In this document: one piece after another, positions 17,149 to 26,379 of the stretch
Layout of the letters: each line of letters begins with the position of its first letter
Position numbering within the stretch: the first letter of the stretch is position 1
NCBI RefSeq assembly: GCF_028610705.1
Contig: NZ_JAQQWT010000004.1
Coordinates: 265,400 to 329,399, forward strand
Length of the DNA stretch: 64,000 nucleotides
From: Halalkalibacter alkalisediminis
GTDB lineage: Bacteria > Bacillota > Bacilli > Bacillales > Bacillaceae_D
Direction of reading: 5' to 3'
Notes under the pieces: generated by a model
Told to the model about the DNA's origin: nothing
Databases searched by the model: none
The model's input: the letters and a program-made list of their open reading frames with translations, nothing else
Position numbers and translations under genes: made by a program

Positions 17149-17205
17149 CATTTTCACCTCTCCGTTCACACGGTAATGTAATCTATTCAATAGATCAAAA
17201 GTTTT

Positions 17206-18351
17206 TTAGTTGGGCGAGGATAGCGGTATGCCGATTGCGACAATCGTTCCTCTGTTCAACTTTGACTGGATGTTTAGCTCGCCCTTGAGCATATTCACTC
17301 TTTCTTTCATCCCGATCAAACCGAACGACCCTTCCTTTTTTGTAGATGGTTCAAAGCCTTTCCCATCATCCTTAATTATCATTATAACCTTTGTTGGCTT
17401 GATTTCAATTTTGACTTGAATTTCAGTTGGTTCCGCATGCTTATAGGCATTTTGTACTGCTTCTTGTACAAGACGGAATAAGGCTACTTCAAACTGCTGC
17501 GGAAGCCTCTGGTCTTTCCCAAAATGTTGAAAGTCTACTGCTACTTCATTATGTTCCTGAAACGTTCTAAGGTATTTAGCTAGCGTAGGGATTAATCCAA
17601 GGTCATCGAGCGCCATCGGTCGCAAATCATAAATGATCCTTCTCACTTCTGCAAGTGAAGATTTTACCATATTTCGAAGGGATCGAATCTCATTTAACGC
17701 ATCAACAATTCCTTTTTCATGATAAATTCGTTCAATTAGCTCAGAGCGAAGCATCACATTTGCCATCATCTGCGCAGGGCCATCGTGTATTTCACGCGAG
17801 AGTCTTTTTCTTTCATCCTCTTGCGCCTCAATAATCTTCAAGCCAAACGCCTGCTTTTCCTTAGCATCCTCTATAACATCCGTTACCATTTTTAAATCAC
17901 TAGAAAGGAAATTATAAACAACCGACATTTGTCCCGCGAGCTGTTCGGCGCGGACGACGGTATCTTTTAAATTTACTAATCTTCTTTCAATCTGATCACG
18001 CTTTTCACGCAGCTGCAACTCTTCTTGTTTAAATACAGCTAACTGAATTTGATAATCATTCGCTTGTTCATAAGCCACACGAACTTCCTCACTTGAAAAA
18101 CGATCGAAAGCTTTGCTCACTTCAACGAGCCGACTCCTGGCAAATTTGGCATGCATGTGCGTTCGATCCGACTTTTCAATGAGTGTTGCCACTTTAAGTC
18201 GAACTTCGATCAACTCTTTTTCCAAGGCCGTAAGTTCCTGCCTCGATTGCTCTCCAATTTGAAAAATTTGTTCTCGACTTTCGCCAACCGTTTCTAATGT
18301 TTGATCTATGATTTTGTCCAAAAAGTTCGTATCTGCCAAGCCAGTCACCAA
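17206..18351 (-). CDS. degS: Cytosolic sensor kinase DegS
   Basis: A 381-residue kinase without membrane segments, partner of DegU. The N-terminal half is a long coiled-coil DegS sensor domain. The phospho-acceptor His189 lies in SREIHDGPAQ (HisKA_3), and the C-terminal ATPase has DDGKGF and GLIGMKERV. The start is not clear: TTG 18351, GTG 18348 and TTG 18339 all lie close behind AAGAGG. The difference is only a few residues. yvyE diverges upstream. Confidence 0.95.
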   Translation of the reverse strand: MVTGLADTNFLDKIIDQTLETVGESREQIFQIGEQSRQELTALEKELIEVRLKVATLIEKSDRTHMHAKFARSRLVEVSKAFDRFSSEEVRVAYEQANDYQIQLAVFKQEELQLREKRDQIERRLVNLKDTVVRAEQLAGQMSVVYNFLSSDLKMVTDVIEDAKEKQAFGLKIIEAQEDERKRLSREIHDGPAQMMANVMLRSELIERIYHEKGIVDALNEIRSLRNMVKSSLAEVRRIIYDLRPMALDDLGLIPTLAKYLRTFQEHNEVAVDFQHFGKDQRLPQQFEVALFRLVQEAVQNAYKHAEPTEIQVKIEIKPTKVIMIIKDDGKGFEPSTKKEGSFGLIGMKERVNMLKGELNIQSKLNRGTIVAIGIPLSSPN

Positions 18352-18575
18352 CCTCTTTCGAAGATGTGCGATTTATTTGCTAAGTAAAATGATTTTCGCT
18401 ATCCTTATTTTACAACATTACTTAACAAATAGCGTGAAAATCTTTCATTTCCAGCAACTTATATCGAAAGAAGGCTCGCAGAGGACGACTTTAACGAGAT
18501 TATCGTATCATAGCTTTATTACATATATATATCTGCCATTTGTAAAACTATGAAAAATGAAGGGGGAATGAGGGG

Positions 18576-19211
18576 ATGACCCTTGCTACATATCAAACCG
18601 TAAAAGGACGAGGAAAGCACGAAATCATCATTCAGAAATCTAGGTTTATCGCTTTTTTTGATAGAGTAGAAACAGAGGCCGAGGCTCAAGCCTTTATTGA
18701 AAAAATAAAAAAAGAGCATTGGAATGCCAATCACAATTGCTCCGCCTATCTAATCGGCGAACGAGACGAAATTCAAAAAGCCAACGACGATGGCGAGCCA
18801 AGCGGCACGGCCGGTGTCCCGATGTTAGAAGTGTTGAAAAAACGTGGCCTAAAAGACACCGTCGTCGTCGTCACTCGTTACTTCGGCGGCATCAAGCTCG
18901 GGGCAGGCGGCCTCATTCGTGCATACGGCGGTGCTGTGAGCGAAGGCCTAAATGCCGTTGGCGTCGTGCAGCGCTCGCTGATGGTTGTCGTCCATACGGC
19001 AATTGACTATCACTGGCTCGGTAAGGTCGAGCATGCATTGCGCGAATCCACTTATACATTGAAAGAAATCGAGTATTTAGAGTCGGTCGATGTTCAGGCA
19101 TATGTCGCAGTCGATGAAGTCGACGCGTTCGAGACCTGGATGACGGACGTGACAAACGGCCAGGCCGTATTAAAGCGCGGGGATGAGGTTTATTTGGAGC
19201 AGGAGTTATAG
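18576..19211 (+). CDS. yvyE: YigZ/IMPACT family protein
   Basis: A 211-residue member of the UPF0029/IMPACT family (YigZ in E. coli, YvyE in B. subtilis). The conserved block NCSAYLIGE, then DDGEPSGTAGVPML and VTRYFGGIKLGAGGL are all present. The N-terminal domain has the elongation-factor-like fold seen in YigZ. The function is linked to stress translation in eukaryotic IMPACT but is not defined in bacteria. It diverges from degS, the normal arrangement in Bacillus. Confidence 0.93.
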   Translation: MTLATYQTVKGRGKHEIIIQKSRFIAFFDRVETEAEAQAFIEKIKKEHWNANHNCSAYLIGERDEIQKANDDGEPSGTAGVPMLEVLKKRGLKDTVVVVTRYFGGIKLGAGGLIRAYGGAVSEGLNAVGVVQRSLMVVVHTAIDYHWLGKVEHALRESTYTLKEIEYLESVDVQAYVAVDEVDAFETWMTDVTNGQAVLKRGDEVYLEQEL

Positions 19212-19290
19212 GGGACCGTTACGACTGCACCTCGGCAAGTTTGCCGGCCATTCCGGCAGCTTGTTTTTTCCGGCGACCCCTTTAGTATGA

Positions 19291-19446
19291 TTCCGGCAAC
19301 TTTAATCTGCTTTTCAGCAACTCTACTTACTTTTTCAGCAACTTGCAACGCCTTTCCGGCAACTCCTATTTTTCCGCCAACTTTCAGCTTGATTCCGGCA
19401 ACTTTAATCTGCTTTTCAGCAACTCTACTTACTTTTTCAGCAACTT
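19291..19446. repeat. Intergenic 21-bp-period array with an exact 56-bp duplication
   Basis: The tetramer CAAC recurs at 19297, 19318, 19339, 19360, 19378, 19399, 19420 and 19441, a period of 21 with one 18-base step. The 56 bases at 19289-19344 are repeated exactly at 19391-19446. Units alternate between TTCCGGCAACT and TTTTCAGCAACT. The array lies in the convergent gap between yvyE and the NERD gene. There is no ribosome site and no believable gene in either strand. Confidence 0.85.
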
Positions 19447-19471
19447 CTCACAACTTTACGGTAACTCCAAC

Positions 19472-20458
19472 CTACTCACTCTCTTTTCTTAAATGCGAAA
19501 GGTCATAAACACTACCTTTCGTTATTCCTTTATGTTTCCGTCCTACTTTGTTGAGGATCCTCTTAACGAGTGCATCTGATTCGAGTTTTAAGTATTTCCG
19601 GGCTTCTCTATTTGTGATCTGTGTTCCAAATAATAGAGCATAATCTTTCAAAGCTTTAACATGAGCATCCTTATGCTTAACTTGGCACCTTGGGCAGTGC
19701 CAGGAGCCATATACTCTTGGCAACGGGGAGTACGAGCAACTTGGACATAGTACACCTTCTTTTAGGTCGTCTGTGGTGAGTTTGAATTGGGTTAAGATGG
19801 CAGGATCTAATGGGGTATGCTGTTTCTGAAGCGTCATCAACAATCTTTTAAAATCATGAAGAGGAAGATCTTTTCCTAGAAATTCTTCACTTAAGCGAGT
19901 CACTCTGTCAGGTAAAGAATCTCGGTGTGTAACCAATTGAGAGAGTTCGCGGTGTTCTAAATTGGAGGAAATGGCGGTAAGGGGGTTGCTCATGATAACA
20001 AGAGAGGTAACTGGAATAGGGGGAAAGTGATTTCTGACTAACCAACCTTCGAGCAGCGATTTTTGACGCTTCACTTGAAGGATCGGGTCAGAAAATATTT
20101 GCCGCACTCCATCTTTTTTTGTGCGAATGAGTTGTTGCAAATGTTGATCAAAATAAAGGAGTCCTGATATGTTCTTTACTTCAATGACTAAAAGGAATTT
20201 CCTTGTTACAATCAAGGTATCCATTTGAAAAAAATGAGGCTCATGGAAGAGGCGTAGACCGTGGAAAATAAAGTAATCTTCTGAAGGTAAAAAGCTCAAA
20301 GGATAATCAATTGAATTCTCCCCACTCTCGCCTGCAAGTCGATTAGAAAGCTCATCCGCAATTTCGGGTAACAGCGGGTGATGAGAGGGCAATCTTCTGA
20401 GTAGAGCTTGCAGTTTCTCAATAGCTAAAGTCGTTTCACGTTTTTTAATGATCATCAC
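19472..20458 (-). CDS. NERD domain protein with zinc ribbon
   Basis: A 328-residue protein with a nuclease-related NERD domain over about residues 40-150. The conserved Asp80 and the Glu93-x-Lys95 of IEVKN are visible, and Gln128-x-Lys130 (ILQVKRQK) supports a nuclease-type core. A CPSC...CPRC zinc pair (238-258) follows, then a C-terminal helical segment that ends in a basic RKHKGITKG tail. NERD proteins are presumed DNA-processing enzymes; no substrate is known. The start has AAAGGAGTG upstream. It stands alone, ending beside the 21-bp array. Confidence 0.85.
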   Translation of the reverse strand: MMIIKKRETTLAIEKLQALLRRLPSHHPLLPEIADELSNRLAGESGENSIDYPLSFLPSEDYFIFHGLRLFHEPHFFQMDTLIVTRKFLLVIEVKNISGLLYFDQHLQQLIRTKKDGVRQIFSDPILQVKRQKSLLEGWLVRNHFPPIPVTSLVIMSNPLTAISSNLEHRELSQLVTHRDSLPDRVTRLSEEFLGKDLPLHDFKRLLMTLQKQHTPLDPAILTQFKLTTDDLKEGVLCPSCSYSPLPRVYGSWHCPRCQVKHKDAHVKALKDYALLFGTQITNREARKYLKLESDALVKRILNKVGRKHKGITKGSVYDLSHLRKESE

Positions 20459-20534
20459 TTCACTCCTTTTTTATCAATATACGGTAAAATAAACATAAAA
20501 TCCTCCTAACGATGAACAAGAAAGGACCAACATC

Positions 20535-20939
20535 ATGCAAAAAATATTTCACCTCCAAACTGAGTCACGAGATCAAATGATCGAAATCACCACTACCATT
20601 GAACAATGGCTTCATGAATTAAACGTCAACGACGGCATTCTCATCGTCTCCTCCCTTCACACAACAGCCGGCATCACCGTGAATGAGAACGCGGATCCTG
20701 ATGTGAAAACAGACTTCATCAGACGGCTCGATGAAGCGTATCCGTGGGAGCATCCGAAAGATTTACATATGGAAGGAAATACAGCGGCGCACATGAAAAC
20801 GAGTACGGTTGGCCATGCGCAGACGATTATCATTACTGGCGGGCGACTTGTGCTCGGGACGTGGCAAGGCATTTATTTTTGCGAGTTCGACGGACCTCGG
20901 CAGAACCGCAAATTTGTCGTGAAAGTGATTGCTTCCTAA
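20535..20939 (+). CDS. yjbQ: YjbQ / UPF0047 family protein
   Basis: A 134-residue member of the YjbQ family (UPF0047), with [16 protein letters not shown], then AHMKTSTVG and [13 protein letters not shown]. Members have weak thiamine-phosphate synthase activity in vitro, and the family is annotated as 'secondary thiamine-phosphate synthase enzyme'. The true cellular role is unclear. Length and motifs are complete. It is divergent from the NERD gene, and no terminator with a clean T-run is visible. Confidence 0.9.
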   Translation: MQKIFHLQTESRDQMIEITTTIEQWLHELNVNDGILIVSSLHTTAGITVNENADPDVKTDFIRRLDEAYPWEHPKDLHMEGNTAAHMKTSTVGHAQTIIITGGRLVLGTWQGIYFCEFDGPRQNRKFVVKVIAS

Positions 20940-21044
20940 CTTGTAAAGAGCCCTCTTCTTTAGAAGATTTGGTAGATTTGGTGTGAGGGGAGGTTTACCC
21001 CCCCTCTTCTACTCCATATTTGATCAGTAATCTAGGTTCTCTTA

Positions 21045-22343
21045 TCAGTCTAATTTGGTGTGATTAATAAGCGCGGGTGCATCGCTGTTTTGGAAAACGA
21101 TGTTCACTGTCTCACCTGCTAATTTTTCGTATTTTTGTGATTGCCCGTAAGGAACTTTTAGGACAAGTTCCAAATTATTTGCGTAAAATGCTACATGTGT
21201 ACTATCAACAGCGCCAACAACTGTTGCCTTTGTTGTTACGATGTTGCTATGATTAATCACTAATTTTTGACCAATTAGGATCGTGTCATTTTTTAATCCG
21301 TTATTTTTTTTAATCACATCGATCGGTGTATTAAAGTGCCTTGAAATAGCCCATAAAGTATCTCCTGGGACAGCTGTATAGATGGCACTTTTTACTACTT
21401 CCTGAACGTTGGCATTATTTTTAGGTTTATCTACTGATTGACTTTCAGGATTCTCCTGCATAGCCATTGTGGGAGTTTTTAATAGTTGCCCCATTTTTAT
21501 CAGATCGGATGTTAAATTGTTTAAACGCTTAATTTCATTCACACTTGTTTTATGTACGAAAGCTATTCGAGAAAGCGTATCTCCTCGAACTACTGTATAA
21601 ACGTTGGTTGATGGTTGCTGTTGGTCCTTTTTAACTTGTTCTGAAGTAACTTTGAATTCGTTACTAGAATGGTTCGTTAAAGGCATTTTCATTTTTTGAT
21701 TGATTCTAATGAGATCGGAAGTCAAATTATTTAACCTTTTAATTTCATTCACACTCGTATTATGTATGAGAGCTATTCGAGAAAGCGTATCTCCTGGAAC
21801 TACCGTATAAATGGTAGTTGAAGGTTGCTGTTGGTCCTTTTGAACAGCTTCAAAAGTATTCTTGTCTTCATTACTAGAATGGCTTGTTAAAGGCATTAGT
21901 AGTGTTTGATTGATTTTAATGAGATCGGACGTTAATTTATTGAAAGTTTTGATTTCTTTAACCGTAGTCTGGTGCTTTTTGGCAATCGAGGAAAGAGTAT
22001 CTCCTGGTAAAACCTTATAAAACATCCCTGGTAACTCTAATTCTTGTCCGACTTTAATTTGAGCGGAATCAAGACCATTTGCGTTTTGGATTTGTTCAAC
22101 CGTTACACCAAACTGTTTTGATAAAGTTTGAAGCGTATCCCCTTTTTGAACGGTATATACCGATACACACGCTTGAGCCGTTCCTACTCCAAAATGATTG
22201 ACATTCATTAAAGCACTTGTCGCAATGGTTCCAGCTAAAACATATCCTATAAATTTCACGTTTTTATTTTTACTTGTTTTTAGCTTTTCCTCTAATATCC
22301 TTTCTCGACGAGTTCTTGTAATCGCTATGTATTCCTTTGACAT
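21045..22343 (-). CDS. Five-LysM membrane-anchored protein
   Basis: A 432-residue protein. After a basic cytoplasmic N-terminus of about 30 residues comes one hydrophobic segment (FIGYVLAGTIATSALM). Five LysM repeats follow, each with a YTVxxGDTL start and a hydrophobic, proline-ended close. A C-terminal domain of about 60 residues has no recognised relatives. LysM binds peptidoglycan or chitin-type sugars; there is no catalytic domain. LysM repeats 3 and 4 are near-identical at DNA level. The ATG at 22343 has GGGGGGA upstream; the ATG at 22358 has no ribosome site. Confidence 0.85.
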   Translation of the reverse strand: MSKEYIAITRTRRERILEEKLKTSKNKNVKFIGYVLAGTIATSALMNVNHFGVGTAQACVSVYTVQKGDTLQTLSKQFGVTVEQIQNANGLDSAQIKVGQELELPGMFYKVLPGDTLSSIAKKHQTTVKEIKTFNKLTSDLIKINQTLLMPLTSHSSNEDKNTFEAVQKDQQQPSTTIYTVVPGDTLSRIALIHNTSVNEIKRLNNLTSDLIRINQKMKMPLTNHSSNEFKVTSEQVKKDQQQPSTNVYTVVRGDTLSRIAFVHKTSVNEIKRLNNLTSDLIKMGQLLKTPTMAMQENPESQSVDKPKNNANVQEVVKSAIYTAVPGDTLWAISRHFNTPIDVIKKNNGLKNDTILIGQKLVINHSNIVTTKATVVGAVDSTHVAFYANNLELVLKVPYGQSQKYEKLAGETVNIVFQNSDAPALINHTKLD

Positions 22344-22919
22344 TGAATATCCCCCCATAACAACTATTTTCTGTTTTTATACACCATTTGATAACCTTAA
22401 TCATTATTCGACAAATTTCCGTACTTTGGAAGAGAGATTATGTAAAAGAGTATAAAAGTAATGTAAAATTTATTTTTTTGCAGGGATAAGGAAGGAGCTA
22501 CGAAGAAAAGGAGAGGGGAATTTATCCTAGGAAGTTTGTAATCTCTATACTCCTAAAGGCACGAGTGTTAAAATATGGATATTACCTTGTCAACCATTAA
22601 ATTATGTAAAAATCGTCGTGCAGGGGAAAGTCTTGGCGTTCAACCCACACTCCTTGTCATAGATGAAATTAGACGTATACATTCACTAATATTCCTCTTT
22701 ATCATTAGCTGTCAGTCTGCAAATCTCACGGCAAAACATCCGTATAAAAAAGCAGGTTTTACTAAAAGGAGAGCTAGCCCCATAGGAGGAGCCGTTAGCG
22801 TCTTTTCTTTCTAAATTTGCACCGAACTCACTTCGTTTAAGTGGCGTTTTTTTCTCTATACTCATTAGATCCTTTTTAATCGGTAACACTACCCAAAAGA
22901 CTCTGCTTCTAAGGGGCGT
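22344..22919. other. Gene-free gap between the two LysM genes
   Basis: Both strands were read. Short frames exist (plus 22575-22814, minus 22686-22943) but have no ribosome site and no recognisable family. A weak hairpin (CACTT/AAGTG with a T-run, near 22831-22857) could end transcription on the plus strand. Nothing else can be supported. Confidence 0.5.
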
Positions 22920-25018
22920 ATGACCATGGAAATGATCAAACACAACATCAAAAAGCTAGATCCCAACACATCTACCTATGCATTAGTCGTTTATCTTGAT
23001 GCCTTCGATACTGAATTTGCTGAGGAATTAGGCACTGAAACAAGCTCACAGAATACATTTATATTTCTTTGTAAAAATATCGTTAAAAAGCACTACCCTT
23101 CCCTAAAGATCACAGCCATTCAAGTTGTAATGGGCGGCATTCTCATTACCACCTTGCCTGTAATGGCCACAAGCGCTTCCGCTTCATCCGAGCGAACCGC
23201 ACAAGCACAGTCTATTTATTATCAAGTGGGACCTGGTGATTCCCTTAGGACGATAGCTAGAGCTCATAACGTAACCGTCGATTCGATAAAACGGGCCAAT
23301 CCATTCACAACGGATGTGATTCAACAAAACCAAAGGCTCATTATTCTCAAAGCCTTTCATACTGTCTCGTCCGGAGATTCTTTATCCGTTTTAGCAAGAG
23401 ATTACGGCACGACGATCACAGCGATCCGAGAAACAAATCATTTAACAAGTGATTCCATTCGCACAGGACAACTTCTTGCGATCCCTACGTTGCTAAAACC
23501 GTCAGCCACACCAACCCATTCAACGCAACAAACAACTCACACAGTAAAGTCCGGAGATAGCCTTTCCGCCATTGCTAAAACATATGGTATGACGGTTGAA
23601 GAATTAAGAAGTACGAACCACTTATCAACTGAACTCATCCGTATTGGCCAAACACTGGTCATTCCAAATTCAGCAACACCAGAACCTACATTTAAGATTC
23701 AACCGATCGATCAAGTGTACACCGTTGTTTCTGGAGATAGTTTATCAGTGATCGCATCTAGATTCGGAGTATCTGCCGACGCTTTACGATCAGCCAATCA
23801 ACTGAAATCAGACAACCTTCAGATCGGACTGCGACTTGTCATTCCTAATCCAAAGACGATAACAAAAACTCCCATTCCCGTTCCAAAGTACACCACATAT
23901 ACCGTCGTGTCTGGAGACAGTCTATGGGCCATCGCCTCTCACTACCGCGTAACGGTTGACGGATTAAGAAAGGCAAATAGCTTAAAATCAGATATATTGC
24001 AGGTCGGACAAAAGCTAGTAATTCCAACGAATTCAAGTGCTGATGAAGCGACTCCAACTCCTCCGACTAGTACTCCTACCTCCTCCTACTCCGTGTCTCC
24101 GGCGACAGCTTATCTGTGATCGCCGCTCGGTTTGGGGTTTCTTTGGACGCTTTGCGCTCGGCTAATCAATTGAGGTCCGATTTGCTTCAGATGGGGCAGG
24201 TGTTGGTCATTCCGGAAAAGCAAACCGAGAGTGAACCAACACAAACAGAGCAACGCAGCACGTTCACTATACCGTCGCTGCAGGAGACAGTTTGTCTGTG
24301 ATCGCTAATAGGTTTCAAGTATCAGTCGATTCGAACGGAACGACGAATAATCTTAGATCGGATCTTCTACAAGTCGGTCAGCGCTTAATCATGCCTGATG
24401 CACTGAATGTACCTGCTCAAACAAGCGTTAGCTCCTTGTCATACATCACACACAGTTCAGACTGGCGATACCATTTGGGACTTAAGTGTACTCTATGGCA
24501 TTCCACAGAGTAAGCTGCTTACAGTTAATAACCTGACACTAAGTAATCGGTTATCCATTGGGCAACAGCTAACCGTTCCTGTTCACAGCATAGCGAGGAA
24601 AACGACGGTTAGTCCGCAGCACGGTGAGTTTTTAGATTGGTGGACAGAAGCTCAGTATGTCTTTCCGATCGGCAAGACCGCTAAAGTCACTGATTTGGCT
24701 ACGGGGCAAAGCTTTCACATCAAGCGAACAACCGGAGCAAATCACGCAGATTGTGAAACGATGACGACTGCAGATACGAATGTGGCGCGCTCGATTTGGG
24801 GTGATTTTTCTTGGACTCCACGAGCTGTTATTATCGAAGTAGATCGGCGAAAATTGGCGGCAAGCATGAGTTTCATGCCTCACGATCTTCAGTACATTCG
24901 CGATAACGGAATCATCGGCCACTTTGATGTATACTTTTCAAATAGCACGAGACATGCAGATGGTCGCCCTGATGCTAGTCATCAACTACAAGTTGAAAGA
25001 GCGGCTGGGGTTAGATAG
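22920..25018 (+). pseudogene. Eight-LysM surface protein gene broken by three frameshifts
   Basis: The frame from 22920 (or ATG 22926) encodes a cytoplasmic N-terminal domain of about 65 residues, a hydrophobic segment and five LysM repeats, then stops at 24117. Homology continues in other frames: LysM6 from about 24095, LysM7 from about 24275, LysM8 from about 24440. A C-terminal domain follows with EFLDWWTEAQYVFPIG, RTTGANHADCET, SIWGDFSWTPR and FSNSTRH. Two single-base losses and one gain (or two-base loss) explain the shifts. The first is clear: a base is missing from the V-V codon pair seen in the other repeats. The C-terminal domain recurs in LysM proteins of Firmicutes. Restored, it would be about 700 residues. 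Confidence 0.85.
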
Positions 25019-25086
25019 TAGAAGGTATTAGGGAAGATCCTACTATGATCACTCCGGTTTTTTTCATCTCTAAAATCATTACGAAG

Positions 25087-25114
25087 CATGCTCAGATGGC
25101 AATCTCTGAGCATG
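25087..25114. terminator. Hairpin after the broken LysM gene
   Basis: CATGCTCAGA and TCTGAGCATG pair over an 8-base loop. There is no T-run right behind it, so it may be a transcript-end structure or a stray palindrome. A second A/T-rich hairpin (AGCTAAA...TTTAGCT) follows at about 25130-25158. Confidence 0.4.
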
Positions 25115-25157
25115 TCTTAAATGAATGAAGCTAAAAAAAAGGGTTTTTCTTTAGCTT

Positions 25158-25301
25158 TCACGCATTGCTCTCCTAAAAGAATGTCAATCCATCCGGGTCT
25201 TGGATTTAGGCAATATTAAATTCCCATTTGCCGTGAGTGCCTGTAAATGGCTCAAGCTCCTTTTTGGTTTTAACTTTAACCCCTCTAATCCTTCCGTCTA
25301 C
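25158..25301 (-). pseudogene. Remnant of a VOC (glyoxalase/bleomycin-resistance) family gene
   Basis: A 48-codon minus-strand frame reads GTHGKWEFNIA, stop, IQDPDGLTFF, stop, ESNA, stop. The pair 'W-E-F ... IQDPDG-L-FF' is the C-terminal signature of VOC-superfamily proteins. Two in-frame stops (TAA and TAG) interrupt it, and the upstream part is out of frame. It is a decayed gene. The rest of 25019-25468 holds only hairpins. Confidence 0.5.
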
Positions 25302-25468
25302 CAATCATTTCCTTTATGCAAACAGAAAATTTTCTTATCTCCTTTTCCTTAGGCCATCTTTCACTACCTACACAAATCAAACAAGAAAACAAAGAGACCA
25401 AACCATAATTGATTTGATCGACAATACTATAGGGATGTTTTTCTCTCCCTTAGCTAAATCCCTTCCCC

Positions 25469-26083
25469 TTATCGACTGGCTAAACGTGCAATGACAACCT
25501 TCACTGCTCTTACCAAATCGCCATGCGACATACTCGGCAGCGCTGCGTTCGTGAGCGCCAACTCATGACTTGCTGGTATATGAATGAATCCAGCTTGACA
25601 CTCGATTTGTTGCTGCGCCAAGTGATCGAGCATTTGATACATTATGTTGTTACATAAATACGTTCCTGCTGTGTTCGACACCTGTGCAGGCAGTCCCTCT
25701 TTCACTAAATGGTTCACGATGTCTCTAATCGGCAGCGTCGAAAAGTAAGCCGCAGGACCGTCTTCTCTGATCACTGCATCTTGCAGTGCCTTGCCTTCAT
25801 TATCTGCATCACCATCACTACAGTTAATGGCCACCCGTTCTGGCGTTATGCAGTTCCTACCTGCTGCAAGACCGAGCATGACGACTGCATCTGGCTTGTG
25901 CTTCTCATACAGTCTCAGCAATTGACTGGCTGATTGCGAGAATGCAACCGGCAATACCTCACCGATCACTTCTATCTCTTCTATCTCTTCTATTTTCTTT
26001 CCCGCCAGTTCTTTGACAATCGCTTCGGTCGGGTTGACCTTATGGCCAAGAAATGGTTCAAATCCTGTTAGTAATACGCGCAT
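25469..26083 (-). CDS. pcp: Pyrrolidone-carboxylate peptidase
   Basis: A 204-residue cysteine peptidase (family C15) that removes N-terminal pyroglutamate from peptides. The catalytic triad is readable: Glu82 in CITPERVAIN, Cys144 in AGTYLCNNIMY and His168 in GFIHIPASHE. It begins MRVLLTGFEPF, typical of the family, with AGGAGGAAACAAC upstream of the ATG. It stands downstream of, and in the same direction as, the oligopeptide transporter operon, which may be functionally related through peptide use. A terminator and a repeat array separate them. Confidence 0.95.
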   Translation of the reverse strand: MRVLLTGFEPFLGHKVNPTEAIVKELAGKKIEEIEEIEVIGEVLPVAFSQSASQLLRLYEKHKPDAVVMLGLAAGRNCITPERVAINCSDGDADNEGKALQDAVIREDGPAAYFSTLPIRDIVNHLVKEGLPAQVSNTAGTYLCNNIMYQMLDHLAQQQIECQAGFIHIPASHELALTNAALPSMSHGDLVRAVKVVIARLASR

Positions 26084-26107
26084 GTTGTTTCCTCCTTTAT
26101 ATCAGGC

Positions 26108-26136
26108 CATTGCCTAAAATTTTGAAATAGGCAATG
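26108..26136. repeat. Inverted repeat beside the second array
   Basis: CATTGCCTA and TAGGCAATG face each other over an 11-base loop, just upstream of pcp. It could be an operator or an end of the array next to it. Confidence 0.5.
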
Positions 26137-26150
26137 AGCCTTGATTTTCG

Positions 26151-26240
26151 CGCAATTATGCTTATCTTTCACTCAATTAATCTTTTATTGGTGCAATTAT
26201 GCTAGCATCCCACGCAATTAAACTTATTTCACGCAATTCG
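26151..26240. repeat. Second intergenic array with a 20-21-bp period
   Basis: CAATT recurs at 26153, 26174, 26194, 26215 and 26234. Most units read like CACGCAATTAnnCTTAT. Sequence differs from the array near 19300 but the period is the same. It lies between appC and pcp with no gene in it. Confidence 0.7.
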
Positions 26241-26323
26241 TTAGGGCACTCTCGAATTTCTTCCTATTTCTCCGCTTTCAGTTGCCATCTCACTCCCGCA
26301 AGCGCGCCAAACACTCTCCGAAT

Positions 26324-26353
26324 AAAAAAAGACAGCGACCACAGCCGCTGCCC
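26324..26353 (-). terminator. Terminator of the app operon
   Basis: GGCAGCG and CGCTGTC (one G-U pair) form a hairpin with an 8-base loop, followed by seven T on the minus strand, about 30 bases past the appC stop. Confidence 0.8.
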
Positions 26354-26379
26354 CTCCACATAACCTCCAAAAACCAAAC

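Noticed and set aside
19291-19446. CRISPR array
   Set aside because: The period is only 21 bases and the units are contiguous; there are no unique spacers and no cas gene in the window.
19287-19508. Plus-strand frame across the repeat array as a gene
   Set aside because: It is only open because of the 21-base (7-codon) period; low-complexity product, no ribosome site.
22740-22870. c-di-AMP (ydaO-type) riboswitch before the LysM gene
   Set aside because: Such riboswitches often precede wall genes, so I looked for the conserved core on both strands; the required blocks are not there.
22686-22943. 85-residue minus-strand frame upstream of the broken LysM gene
   Set aside because: No ribosome site, no recognisable domain, and it runs into the start of the LysM gene.
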